NCBI GenBank assembly: GCA_965217615.1
Contig: CBDCIT010000047.1
Coordinates: 124,001 to 188,000 of the forward strand
DNA from: CAVOAK01 sp965217615
Lineage (GTDB): Bacteria > Pseudomonadota > Alphaproteobacteria > UBA8366 > CAVOAK01
Direction of reading: 5' to 3'
DNA: 64,000 nucleotides
Every line of letters starts with the position of its first letter. Position 1 is the stretch's first letter. This document shows, piece by piece, positions 1 through 8,345 of this stretch. Below the pieces are notes generated by a model. That model was not told where the DNA came from, did no database searches, and saw only the letters and a program-made list of their open reading frames with translations. Position numbers and translations under genes: made by a program.

Positions 1-318
1 AACGATCCCAACGTGGTGAAGGCTGTTGTTACAATTATGCCGAAGGTAAACTGCGGACGCGCTCGTAACTTTGCGCGAAATGTCGCGCTGTCGGATCAAG
101 GATCGGTTTACCGACATATTGGAATTTACGCCTATCGCCGCGACGCGTTGACACGCTTGGCAAAACTGCCGCCGAGCGTGCGGGAACGAAGTGAACGGTT
201 AGAGCAACTGCGGGCGCTGGAAGCCGGTATGAGAATAGATGTAGCACTCATCGAGACAGCATCCCGTGATGTCGATACGGAAGCTGACTTAAATCGGGCA
301 AGGACGCAGTTGGCATAG
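1..318 (+). CDS. kdsB: 3-deoxy-manno-octulosonate cytidylyltransferase, C-terminal part
   Basis: CMP-Kdo synthetase, a cytoplasmic enzyme that activates Kdo with CTP for lipopolysaccharide core synthesis. Only the last 105 residues are inside the window; the frame is open from base 1 (NDPNVVKAVV), so the true start lies upstream. The family C-terminal blocks HIGIYAYRRDAL and LEQLRALEAGMRIDVALIE are clear. The stop is at 316-318. It precedes prephenate dehydratase, an arrangement common in Alphaproteobacteria. Confidence 0.9.
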   Translation, partial: NDPNVVKAVVTIMPKVNCGRARNFARNVALSDQGSVYRHIGIYAYRRDALTRLAKLPPSVRERSERLEQLRALEAGMRIDVALIETASRDVDTEADLNRARTQLA

Positions 319-340
319 CGTCGTTATCCACAAGCCGGCT

Positions 341-390
341 TAATAGGTATATGATATTTTCTATTACCTATTGTTATAAAATGATATAGT
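341..390 (+). promoter_or_regulatory. AT-rich repeat-bearing region upstream of the HTH-pheA fusion
   Basis: A strikingly AT-rich stretch in a GC-rich window. An inverted repeat AATAGGTA (342-349) / TACCTATT (365-372) and a direct repeat ATGATAT (351-357 and 381-387, exactly 30 bp apart) are visible, with a possible -10 element TATAGT at 385-390. This could be the promoter and operator of the downstream gene, possibly bound by that gene's own helix-turn-helix domain. The repeats are seen; the regulatory role is inference. Confidence 0.4.
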
Positions 391-420
391 AACATAAGAG
401 TTACGCGCAAGACTCACGAC

Positions 421-1584
421 ATGGCCTATATGGACATAGCAGAGCGCATAAAGCAGGCAAGAAAGACCGCTGGTCTGACACAGGCGGAGCTCGCGGTGGC
501 TGTCGACGTATCCCAACCAACGGTCAACGGTTGGGAGCGTGGTGCGTTTGTACCGGCGCGCGACCGTGTCGACCAGATTGCCGGGGCGACCGATACAAGC
601 CGGCAATGGCTCGAATTCGGGGAGGAAGCTGCGGTTCCGGCGGACCCAGCAGTGGGAGATCCGGAGCCGCGATCCGCGACGGCGTCCGCCGAAATTACGT
701 CCACGGCCGGTGCGGATTCCCAGTCCAGCGTGCCGCCGCCGTCCGCTGGCGAGAGCATCGCTTTTCAGGGGTTCGAGGGTGCTTATTCGCATCTTGCTTG
801 TCGCCAGGTCTATCCGCACACAACCGCACTGCCCTGCCGCACGTTCGAGGCGGCGTTTGCTGCTGTAAGTGGCGGCGAAGCGCAGTTTGCAATGATTCCC
901 ATCGAAAACTCGTTGGGCGGTCGGGTCGCCGATATCCACCATCTCCTTCCAGAGTCCAGCCTCTATATCGTCGGCGAGCATTTCCAATCCGTTCAGCATC
1001 ATATGCTGGCACCCCCGGGCGCGACGCTTGAGGGATTGCGGACCGTGCATAGCCACGTTCAGGCGCTGGCGCAGTGCCGCGACGTTATTCGTGAGCTCGG
1101 ATTGGAGGCGATCGCCCATGCCGATACAGCTGGCGCGGCCAGAGAGGTGGCCGAGGTTGGCGATCGGAGCGCCGCCGCCATCGCTTCCGAACTGGCCGGA
1201 CAGACTTACGGATTACTGACGATTCAGACGCGGATCGAGGATCGCATCGGCAATACCACCCGCTTCGTCATCATGGCGCGCCGGCGCATCGAGCCCGATC
1301 CTCGTGACGGTCGCTGCATAACGAGTTTTGTATTCCAGGTGCGTAGCGTGCCGGCCGCTCTCTACAAGGCGCTGGGCGGCTTCGCGACGGTCGGCGTCAA
1401 CATGGTCAAGCTCGAGAGCTATATCGTCGACGCGAGCTTCACTGTGGCACAGTTCTACGCCGAGATCGAAGGCCATCCGGCACAGCGCAAAGTCGATCAC
1501 GCGTTCGAGGAGCTGCAATATTTCTGCGCCAAGCTGAAGATCTTAGGAACCTATTTAGCGAGCCCATTCCGCGACCAAGCCTAG
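421..1584 (+). CDS. pheA: Prephenate dehydratase with N-terminal XRE-type HTH domain
   Basis: Converts prephenate to phenylpyruvate in phenylalanine synthesis. Of 387 residues, 6-66 form a Cro/C1-type helix-turn-helix (AGLTQAELAVAVDVSQPTVN, then GWERG), 67-110 are a Pro/Ala/Ser-rich linker, 112-290 the dehydratase domain (IAFQGFEGAYSHLA, IPIENSLGG, catalytic NTTRFVI) and about 300-380 an ACT regulatory domain (AALYKALGGFATVGVNMVKL, then ESY). Family members without the extension are about 280-290 residues, so the HTH is an in-frame addition of roughly 100 residues. The start at 421 has no strong ribosome binding site; 430 is an alternative ATG. It lies in the usual place after kdsB and converges on nudC 12 bp away. 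The enzyme call is firm; DNA binding is inferred. Confidence 0.93.
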   Translation: MAYMDIAERIKQARKTAGLTQAELAVAVDVSQPTVNGWERGAFVPARDRVDQIAGATDTSRQWLEFGEEAAVPADPAVGDPEPRSATASAEITSTAGADSQSSVPPPSAGESIAFQGFEGAYSHLACRQVYPHTTALPCRTFEAAFAAVSGGEAQFAMIPIENSLGGRVADIHHLLPESSLYIVGEHFQSVQHHMLAPPGATLEGLRTVHSHVQALAQCRDVIRELGLEAIAHADTAGAAREVAEVGDRSAAAIASELAGQTYGLLTIQTRIEDRIGNTTRFVIMARRRIEPDPRDGRCITSFVFQVRSVPAALYKALGGFATVGVNMVKLESYIVDASFTVAQFYAEIEGHPAQRKVDHAFEELQYFCAKLKILGTYLASPFRDQA

Positions 1585-1596
1585 ACGAACGCGTGC

Positions 1597-2493
1597 CTAT
1601 CCAGCACTAAGCCAGTCGTCAACCAGACGGCGCGCGATCGAATCCTTGCGCGGCAAGCGAAACTCCTCATTTTCGGGCGATCGCAGCAAGTCCTCTCGCC
1701 GGTACCAGCGCGCGTCTTCCAGTTCGGTGTGATCGACAATTATCCGTGTCGTGACCGCACGAGCCGTGAAACCCAGCATGATCGAGGATGGAAACGGCCA
1801 GGGCTGCGACGAATGATAGCGGATGTCGTCGATCTCGATGCCGGCTTCCTCGTAAATTTCTCTTGCGACCGCCCCTTCTAGGCTCTCGCCCGGTTCCACA
1901 AAGCCAGCAAGTACGGAGTGCATGCCCGGCGGCCACCGGTTCTGGCGCCCCATCAGCACACGCTCGCCGTCATGAACAAGCATGATGACCGCAGGGTCGG
2001 TGCGCGGAAAGCACGACACGCCACAATCCGGATTACTACACACTCGCAGGTGGCCAGCGTGTCGGCTGAGGGTCGGCGCACCGCACTCACCGCAAAAGCG
2101 ATGACGGACGTGCCAGTAGACAATACCGCGCGCATAGGCAAGCAAAGTGCCCGCCTGGTGCGACAAGATGGCCCCGACGGCCCTCAAATCTCTGAATACA
2201 CCTACGTCGCTGAGCGGCGGCTCCAATTGATTGGAGTAGTCGAGCGCAAAATAGACCGTTCCATTCGCGAGCCCCAATAGAACGACTTCATCCGCTGCTT
2301 CCGCTGCTGCGTCGCCGGATTCCAAGAACACCGGCTGCTGCTCGTCGTTCGTTGCGAACAGGTTATGCATCCGCCAAACTGGCGCGAAACGACTGGTTGG
2401 ATCTGCGAGCCGTTCGGCGAGCCAGACGTCGTCGTTTCGCAAGTGGGTCGCGCGATCTATGCCGCCGGACGCGTAGTAGTTGGCCGATTTCAT
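1597..2493 (-). CDS. nudC: NADH pyrophosphatase NudC
   Basis: Nudix hydrolase that cleaves NAD(H) and, in characterised homologues, removes NAD caps from RNA. The 298-residue protein has a four-cysteine zinc ribbon (CGEC ... CSNPDC) and the Nudix box (GFVEPGESLEGAVAREIYEE followed by AGIEI). ATG at 2493 is chosen because GGGAG lies about nine bases upstream; the frame can be extended to a TTG at 2529 but has no ribosome binding site there. Its 3' end faces the prephenate dehydratase stop. Confidence 0.93.
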   Translation of the reverse strand: MKSANYYASGGIDRATHLRNDDVWLAERLADPTSRFAPVWRMHNLFATNDEQQPVFLESGDAAAEAADEVVLLGLANGTVYFALDYSNQLEPPLSDVGVFRDLRAVGAILSHQAGTLLAYARGIVYWHVRHRFCGECGAPTLSRHAGHLRVCSNPDCGVSCFPRTDPAVIMLVHDGERVLMGRQNRWPPGMHSVLAGFVEPGESLEGAVAREIYEEAGIEIDDIRYHSSQPWPFPSSIMLGFTARAVTTRIIVDHTELEDARWYRREDLLRSPENEEFRLPRKDSIARRLVDDWLSAG

Positions 2494-2637
2494 GCACCGA
2501 AACTCCCACGGTTGCGGCAGAGCGCGCAATCACCGTTTTTTTGGCTAGGCCTGCTGAGTCAATCGATGGCCGATCGGCACGCGGTCCAGAATTCGCCTAT
2601 TTTGGGTGCGATGCGTGCACCAATCCCGTCTCCGTTC

Positions 2638-2668
2638 TTGCCCAGAGGTCCCGAAGTCCTGATATACT
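2638..2668 (+). promoter_or_regulatory. Putative sigma70 promoter of the SRP RNA
   Basis: TTGCCC at 2638-2643 and TATACT at 2663-2668 with a 19-base spacer, placing a start seven bases later at the 5' edge of the 4.5S RNA stem. The spacer is slightly long, so this is a plausible rather than certain assignment. Confidence 0.5.
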
Positions 2669-2674
2669 GAACTC

Positions 2675-2772
2675 GGAAGGCTGGCTTGCGGATGGGCCGC
2701 TCGCCAAACCGGTCAGGTCCGGAAGGAAGCAGCCGTAACGAGATTTGGCCCGGGTCGTCTGTCCGGTCTTCC
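2675..2772 (+). ncRNA. ffs: Signal recognition particle RNA (4.5S, small bacterial type)
   Basis: Scaffold RNA of the signal recognition particle that binds Ffh and targets membrane proteins. The invariant domain IV core GGTCAGGTCCGGAAGGAAGC, followed by AGCC, lies at 2711-2734, and the ends GGAAG (2675-2679) and CTTCC (2768-2772) pair to close the hairpin. The length of about 98 nt fits the small SRP RNA class. Location directly before dnaX is typical of Alphaproteobacteria. End positions are approximate. Confidence 0.93.
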
Positions 2773-2815
2773 ACTCTTCGGTTTCAAGGCACCCAATGGC
2801 GAAGCACCACTGCTG

Positions 2816-4615
2816 ATGACCGCTGAGTCCACAGTTCTTCCCTACCGCGTTCTCGCGCGCAAATATCGTCCCGGCACCTTCGAGGATGTGATTGGGCAGC
2901 AGGCGCTGATTCGCACGCTGACCAACGCAATCGCCGCCGGCCGCATTGCGCACGCCTTCATGTTGACAGGGGTGCGCGGCGTCGGAAAGACAACAACTGC
3001 GCGCCTCATTGCGCGAGCGCTAAATTGCATTGGACCCGACGGCGACGGCGGTCCGACCATCAAGCCATGCGGCGTTTGTGAACAATGCCGGGCAATCGCG
3101 GAAGATCGACATGTCGACGTCATTGAGATGGATGCGGCAAGCCGCACCGGCGTTGATGACATTCGCGAGTTGATAGAGGGCGTCCGCTACCACCCGGTAG
3201 CGGCGCGCAACAAGGTCTACATCATCGATGAAGTGCATATGCTTTCCAAGCCGGCCTTCAATGCGCTGCTGAAAACGCTGGAGGAGCCTCCGGAACACGT
3301 GCATTTCGTGTTCGCGACGACCGAGGCGCGCAAAGTGCCGGTGACGGTGCTCTCGCGTTGCCAGAGGTTCGATCTGCGGCGCGTGAGCGGTGAAGAGCTG
3401 ACGCAATATTTCCAGGAGATCGCTGAAAAAGAGTCGGTCAAGATCGATGAAGAGGCGTTGGCGCTAATATCCCATGCGGCCGACGGTTCTGTGCGGGACG
3501 GGCTGTCGCTACTCGATCAAGCCATCACCCTCGGTGATGGTTCGATATCCTCCGCGCTCGTCCGCGATATGTTGGGATTGGCCGACCGCACGCAGATCTT
3601 CGATCTGTTTGATCATGTGATTGCGGGACGCATCGCCGATGCGCTCGATCAGTTCGCGCTCATGTATCGTGATGGTGTGGATCCGGTGACGGTCATGCAG
3701 GACCTGCTTGAGCTTACGCACTGGCTGACGCGCCTCAGCATTGTGCCGGATGTCGCCAAGGCTCCCGGAACGCCGGAAGCTGAGCGGACCCGCGGTCTGG
3801 AGATGGCAAAGGCGCTGTCGATATCGGTATTGAGTCGCGTCTGGCAGATGCTGTTGAAAGGACTGGGCGAAGTACAGACCGCGCCGTCGCCGCGGCAGGC
3901 GGGCGAAATGGTTTTGATCCGGCTCGCCTATGTAGCTGAATTACCGACGCCTGCGGAGCTCATTGCGGAGTCGCGCGCGGCAGGCGAACGCGACGTGGTC
4001 GCTGATAAAGGGGATCTTTTTGCGGCAGTAGATGAACCACCGACTGCTGCAACGCCACAGGCGGAATCCGTACAATCGGCAAGTAGCGGCCCGCAGGCTG
4101 CGCTTGCCATGCCGCTGCACGATCCTGCAGCGGATGCCGTTGATCCTGTAGTCACCGAACCAGGGCAGAGTCCACCGACCGGCTCGCTCGAAAGTTTTGA
4201 GGATGTCGTTGCGCTGTTCTCGGAGCATCGCGAAGTGTTGCTGCGGGCGCAGCTTCATAACAACGTTCACCTCGTGCGGTTCGAGCCGGGGCGGTTGGAA
4301 CTACGGCCCGACGAGCACGCTCAGCCGAACCTTGCCAATCGCGTGTCATCCCTCCTATCGGAATGGACTGATAGCCGCTGGGTCGTGACGATTTCGGCGG
4401 AGCAGGGCGCGCCGACGCTAGCAGAACAGGAGAAGCTCGCCGATCAAGAGCGTTGGGATGCGGCGACTCGCCACCCGATGGTCCAAGCGGTGACTGATGC
4501 GTTTCCGGGAGCGAAGATTACCTGTGTTACAGGATTGGCAGATGCCGCCAAAGGTTCCACGGTGGATGAGCCTGCGTCGGACGGCCGGGTCGGTGACCAA
4601 GAGGGGGATAGATGA
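2816..4615 (+). CDS. dnaX: DNA polymerase III subunit gamma/tau
   Basis: Clamp-loader ATPase subunit of the replicative polymerase. 599 residues. Walker A GVRGVGKTT near residues 52-60, a four-cysteine zinc module at 71-91 (C..CGVCEQC), Walker B and DEVH in YIIDEVHML, and the sensor region VLSRCQRFDLRR make the AAA+ part; the C-terminal third is Ala/Pro-rich with a tau-like tail. First gene of a dnaX-ybaB-recR operon: its TGA overlaps the ATG of ybaB in ATGA. No obvious slippery sequence for making gamma was noticed. Confidence 0.96.
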   Translation: MTAESTVLPYRVLARKYRPGTFEDVIGQQALIRTLTNAIAAGRIAHAFMLTGVRGVGKTTTARLIARALNCIGPDGDGGPTIKPCGVCEQCRAIAEDRHVDVIEMDAASRTGVDDIRELIEGVRYHPVAARNKVYIIDEVHMLSKPAFNALLKTLEEPPEHVHFVFATTEARKVPVTVLSRCQRFDLRRVSGEELTQYFQEIAEKESVKIDEEALALISHAADGSVRDGLSLLDQAITLGDGSISSALVRDMLGLADRTQIFDLFDHVIAGRIADALDQFALMYRDGVDPVTVMQDLLELTHWLTRLSIVPDVAKAPGTPEAERTRGLEMAKALSISVLSRVWQMLLKGLGEVQTAPSPRQAGEMVLIRLAYVAELPTPAELIAESRAAGERDVVADKGDLFAAVDEPPTAATPQAESVQSASSGPQAALAMPLHDPAADAVDPVVTEPGQSPPTGSLESFEDVVALFSEHREVLLRAQLHNNVHLVRFEPGRLELRPDEHAQPNLANRVSSLLSEWTDSRWVVTISAEQGAPTLAEQEKLADQERWDAATRHPMVQAVTDAFPGAKITCVTGLADAAKGSTVDEPASDGRVGDQEGDR

Positions 4616-4935
4616 AAAATCTCGGCCAGATGATGAAGCAGGCGCAAGAGATGCAGGAGAAGATGGCGGAATTGCAAGAGCGCCTGGCAAAAATTGAGGT
4701 TATTGGGCAGTCCGGCGGTGGCATGGTGACGGTTACACTCAACGGTAAGAGCGAAATGCGCCGGGTCGCACTCGATCCTTCGCTAGACCCCAAATCGGAC
4801 GGGGAGATGCTCGAAGACCTGATTGTCGCTGCACATAACGATGCCAAATCCAAACTCGAGACGCGGCTGCAGGAGGAAACCGCAAAGCTGATGGGTGGGT
4901 TGCAGTTGCCGCCGGGTATGAAGCTGCCATTCTAG
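4612..4935 (+). CDS. ybaB: YbaB/EbfC family nucleoid-associated protein
   Basis: Small dimeric DNA-binding protein of 107 residues, associated with the nucleoid and genetically linked to recR. The N-terminal helix is Met/Gln-rich (MKNLGQMMKQAQEMQEKMAE), followed by the family core and the C-terminal GGLQLPPGMKLPF. Start overlaps the dnaX stop by four bases, implying translational coupling; recR follows 27 bases later. Confidence 0.93.
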   Translation: MKNLGQMMKQAQEMQEKMAELQERLAKIEVIGQSGGGMVTVTLNGKSEMRRVALDPSLDPKSDGEMLEDLIVAAHNDAKSKLETRLQEETAKLMGGLQLPPGMKLPF

Positions 4936-4962
4936 CGAACAGAGAATTCTGATAGATCCCGA

Positions 4963-5544
4963 ATGGCGGACATAGATCGCTTGATTCAATTGCTGGCGCG
5001 GTTGCCAGGACTCGGCCCGAGATCGGCGCGGCGTGCCGCTCTTACCTTGCTTAAGAAACGAGAGAGCTTCATGGAACCGTTGGCTCAGGCGTTGGCAAGC
5101 GCGGCGAGTTCTATCAAGGCCTGCTCGCGCTGCGGCAATCTGGATGATGTTGATCCCTGCAATATCTGCAGGGACGAAAAACGCGATGACTCGGTGATTT
5201 GCATCGTTGAGGATGTCGCCGACCTGTGGGCGCTAGAACGAACAGGATCATTCAAGGGGCGCTATCATGTGCTTGGCGGAACGTTGTCGGCCCTCGACGA
5301 CGTCGGTCCGGAAGACCTCAACATTGGCACGCTTGTCGATCGCGTTAATGCGGGTGGTGTCGGCGAGGTGATCCTAGCGACCAACGTCACTGTCGATGGC
5401 CAGACGACAGCGCACTACATCGTCGACCGGTTGGCATCGAGCGGCGTTAAGATTACGCGCCTCGCCCACGGTGTTCCGGTCGGCGGGGAGCTCGAATATC
5501 TCGACGATGGCACGCTGACGACGGCACTTAAGGCGCGCCAGTAA
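4963..5544 (+). CDS. recR: Recombination protein RecR
   Basis: Part of the RecFOR/RecOR pathway that loads RecA at gaps. 193 residues, the usual length. An N-terminal helix-hairpin-helix (LPGLGPRSARRAALTLL), a four-cysteine zinc finger (CSRCGNLDDVDPCNIC) and a Toprim domain (ICIVEDVADLWALERTG ... YHVLGG) occur in the expected order. Last gene of the dnaX-ybaB-recR run, converging on rmuC. Confidence 0.95.
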   Translation: MADIDRLIQLLARLPGLGPRSARRAALTLLKKRESFMEPLAQALASAASSIKACSRCGNLDDVDPCNICRDEKRDDSVICIVEDVADLWALERTGSFKGRYHVLGGTLSALDDVGPEDLNIGTLVDRVNAGGVGEVILATNVTVDGQTTAHYIVDRLASSGVKITRLAHGVPVGGELEYLDDGTLTTALKARQ

Positions 5545-5609
5545 TCTGTAGCGCGACTAATATTCGTTCACCTTGCAGCTTGCCAACATCGTCTGCGGCC
5601 TGAACCGCG

Positions 5610-6737
5610 TCACTCGGCCTGCTGTTCGCCTTCGGCATGCGGCGACTCGATTGCTTGTAGGTCCTCTTCGTCGGACAGATCGACTTCTCCGATGCGCTGC
5701 ACACGACGCGTAACCTTGCCGCTCGAAATGAGGATTTGGCGCAAGTCGTCCTCGGCCTGCCCAAAATGGCGCTGCAAATTGTCAGCCCGTTCTTCCAGCC
5801 GCGCAACATCATCGGCCATGATCTGAACCTCGCGTTGGATCAGCCCGGCCTGCTCGCGCATTTGCGCATCCTTCAGCACGGCGCGAATGGTGTTCAGCGT
5901 CGCCATCAGCGTCGTTGGGGAAACGATGTAGACGCGTGCTCGGTGCGATTTCTCGACGACCTCCGGCAGTTCCGCATGCAGTTCGGCATAGACCGCTTCG
6001 GAAGGCAGGAACATGAGCGCCGACTCGGCCGTCTCGCCGGGAACGATGTACTTTTCTGCAATATCCCGCACGTGTTTGGTTATATCGGCGCCAAACGACC
6101 GGCGAGCGTTTGCGCGGGCTGCATCGTCTTTGGCCGCGCGCAGCAGGTGATAGCTCTCAAGGGGAAATTTGGCGTCGATGGCGATCGAGCCGGGAGGGTT
6201 GGGCAGTTTGAGCAGGCAATCCGCAAGCTTTCCGTTCGTGAGCTTGGCTTGAAACTTATAGGCCGATCGCGGCAGTGCGTTGCGGATCTGGTCGCCAAGC
6301 TGGGTCTCACCAAACGCGCCGCGCGCCTGCTTGTTTGCGAGCACGTCTTGAAGGCTTACGACCTGCGCCGAGAGCTTGGTTATATTGTCCTGGGCAGCGG
6401 TGATGACGGCGAGCCGTGCCTTTAGGTCCCCCAATGTATTGGTCGTCTGCGTCGATTGTTTTTGCAGTGATTCGCCGATTCGCCGCGATACGTCGCCAAG
6501 CCGATCATCGAGCGCCTTGGCAAGCGCCCGCTCCTGGGCTTGCAGCCGTTCAGAAAGCTGGCCCTGCGCCAAGGCCTGCTGTTCGGTCAGCTGACTGATG
6601 CGTCCGGCAAGCTCGGTCTGCTGGTCGATGAGTTGTTGTGTCGCCGAAAACCCGAAAGCACGTCGCCGCAACAAGACGAGAATGGCAACGACGGCGACGG
6701 CTATGGCAGCGATGATGATCAGCAGGTTTGCGTCCAT
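5610..6737 (-). CDS. rmuC: DNA recombination protein RmuC
   Basis: Membrane-anchored member of the RmuC family, which limits inversion between short inverted repeats and carries a nuclease-like fold. 375 residues: an N-terminal membrane segment (NLLIIIAAIAVAVVAILVLL), a Gln-rich coiled coil to about residue 130, then the RmuC core (GAFGETQLGDQIRNALP, AIDAKFPLESYHLL, MFLPSEAVYAEL, SPTTLMATLNTIR). ATG at 6737 puts the membrane segment at the N-terminus; an in-frame GTG at 6773 is less likely. It ends in an acidic tail. Confidence 0.9.
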   Translation of the reverse strand: MDANLLIIIAAIAVAVVAILVLLRRRAFGFSATQQLIDQQTELAGRISQLTEQQALAQGQLSERLQAQERALAKALDDRLGDVSRRIGESLQKQSTQTTNTLGDLKARLAVITAAQDNITKLSAQVVSLQDVLANKQARGAFGETQLGDQIRNALPRSAYKFQAKLTNGKLADCLLKLPNPPGSIAIDAKFPLESYHLLRAAKDDAARANARRSFGADITKHVRDIAEKYIVPGETAESALMFLPSEAVYAELHAELPEVVEKSHRARVYIVSPTTLMATLNTIRAVLKDAQMREQAGLIQREVQIMADDVARLEERADNLQRHFGQAEDDLRQILISSGKVTRRVQRIGEVDLSDEEDLQAIESPHAEGEQQAE

Positions 6738-6880
6738 AACGCGGGCGGCCTTTCGGAGGCGGGATCGTCGCACGAGACTACCACATGGCCTGTCCCATCA
6801 ATACCGGCTGCCTTGACGGGCGAGCGGTTCGGTCATAACTGTTTCGACCCAGCAAAGAGAAACAAGAGGACGGAGATTTC

Positions 6881-7399
6881 GTGGCGGTTCTTCCCATCAT
6901 TATCGCGCCCGATCCGCGTTTAAAGGTCGTTTGTGAGCCGGTGGACGATGTGACAGATGAGGTCGCCGGCCTCATGAACGACATGCTCGAGACGATGTAT
7001 ATGGCGCCGGGAGTCGGGCTGTCAGCACCGCAGGTCGGTGTCGCAAAACGTGTTATCGTCGTCGATCCCGCCCCCAGGGACGGCGAACCACAGCCGCTCG
7101 TGATGGCAAATCCGGAATTGGTTCACGTCTCGGCTGACAGGAAGAATTTCGAGGAGGGCTGTCTCTCGTTTCCCGATCACTATGCTGAGGTGATCCGGCC
7201 CTGCAAGATTACCGTGCGCTATGTCGACGAGACCAACAATCGACAAGAGATTGAAGCGGAGGATTTGCTTGCGACCTGCATTCAGCACGAGATGGATCAT
7301 CTCGACGGGGTGCTGTTCGTCGATCACATTTCTGCGCTAAAGCGCAGCATCATTCTCCGCAAGCTTACGAAGTCCAAGAAGCGGACGGCAGCGGAATAA
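6881..7399 (+). CDS. def: Peptide deformylase
   Basis: Metalloenzyme removing the formyl group from nascent N-terminal methionine. 172 residues with all three signature motifs: GVGLSAPQVG, EGCLSFP and QHEMDHLDG (metal-binding Cys and two His). GTG start at 6881 with GAGGACGGAG just upstream. It heads a def-fmt-truA-MFS operon on the plus strand; fmt follows after 25 bases, pairing formylation and deformylation. Confidence 0.96.
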   Translation: MAVLPIIIAPDPRLKVVCEPVDDVTDEVAGLMNDMLETMYMAPGVGLSAPQVGVAKRVIVVDPAPRDGEPQPLVMANPELVHVSADRKNFEEGCLSFPDHYAEVIRPCKITVRYVDETNNRQEIEAEDLLATCIQHEMDHLDGVLFVDHISALKRSIILRKLTKSKKRTAAE

Positions 7400-7424
7400 G
7401 GCGCCTCTTGGCGACGGCTAGCGA

Positions 7425-8345
7425 ATGACGTTGCGTCTCGCCTTCATGGGAACGCCGGAGTTTGCGACGCCGAGCCTTCAGGCGCTGATCGATGCCGGCC
7501 ATCTGGTCGAATGTGTCTACAGTCAGCCGCCACGCCGCGCCGGACGAGGTGGCCGGATGCACCCGAGTCCGGTTCAGCTGCTTGCCGAGCAAAGCGAGCT
7601 CATGGTTCGCGTGCCGGACTCTTTCGAGGCGGCCGCGGATCAGGACGACTTCTGCGCGCTTGAGATCGACGCTGCGGTCGTGGTCGCCTATGGGCTGCGT
7701 CTACCGGCGAAAATACTCAAAGCGCCGCGGCTCGGCTGTCTCAACGCGCATGCCTCGCTGCTGCCGCGCTGGCGCGGTGCGGCGCCGATTGAGCGCGCGA
7801 TTCTCGCCGGCGATCGCGAGAGCGGAATAACGATCATGCAAATGGACAAGGGTCTCGATACGGGCCCCATTCTGGTGCAGGAATCCTCGGCGATCGCGTC
7901 CGATGATGACGCGGGAAGTGTTCGGAAGCGGCTCTCGGTGCTTGCAGCCGACTCGATTGTCCGGGTTCTGGAGCAGATCGAATTGGGCGACGTGACAGCA
8001 ACTGCACAGCGAGATGAAGAAGCGACCTATGCCCACAAGCTGGAGGCGAGCGAGGGCCGGCTCGACTGGCGCAAACGTGCAGACGAACTCGCAAACATTG
8101 TGCGTGGCCTTAGCCCGCGCCCGGGTGCTTGGTTCGAGTACGAGGGAGTACGGATCAAAGTATTGAGAGCAGAAGTCACGAGTGGGACCGACTCCCCGGG
8201 GGCTGTCGTCGACGATGCCCTCACGATCGCCTGCGGCGAGGGGACGCTTCGACTCGAGCGCCTTCAAAGGCCCGGTAAAGCCGTGATGGATTCGGCCGAC
8301 TTCTTGCGCGGCTATGCGTTGCCACGTGGCAGCGTCTTGTCATGA
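7425..8345 (+). CDS. fmt: Methionyl-tRNA formyltransferase
   Basis: Formylates initiator Met-tRNA with 10-formyl-tetrahydrofolate. 306 residues. The N-terminal formyltransferase fold shows FMGTPEFATPSLQALI, the catalytic region CLNAHASLLPRWRGAAPIER and the GITIMQMDKGLDTGPIL strand; a C-terminal tRNA-binding domain follows. Its stop overlaps the truA start (ATGA). Confidence 0.95.
   Translation: MTLRLAFMGTPEFATPSLQALIDAGHLVECVYSQPPRRAGRGGRMHPSPVQLLAEQSELMVRVPDSFEAAADQDDFCALEIDAAVVVAYGLRLPAKILKAPRLGCLNAHASLLPRWRGAAPIERAILAGDRESGITIMQMDKGLDTGPILVQESSAIASDDDAGSVRKRLSVLAADSIVRVLEQIELGDVTATAQRDEEATYAHKLEASEGRLDWRKRADELANIVRGLSPRPGAWFEYEGVRIKVLRAEVTSGTDSPGAVVDDALTIACGEGTLRLERLQRPGKAVMDSADFLRGYALPRGSVLS

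Noticed and set aside
364..1119. 251-codon minus-strand frame opposite the HTH-pheA gene
   Set aside because: No recognisable domain; the sense strand encodes a clear two-part enzyme over the same bases.
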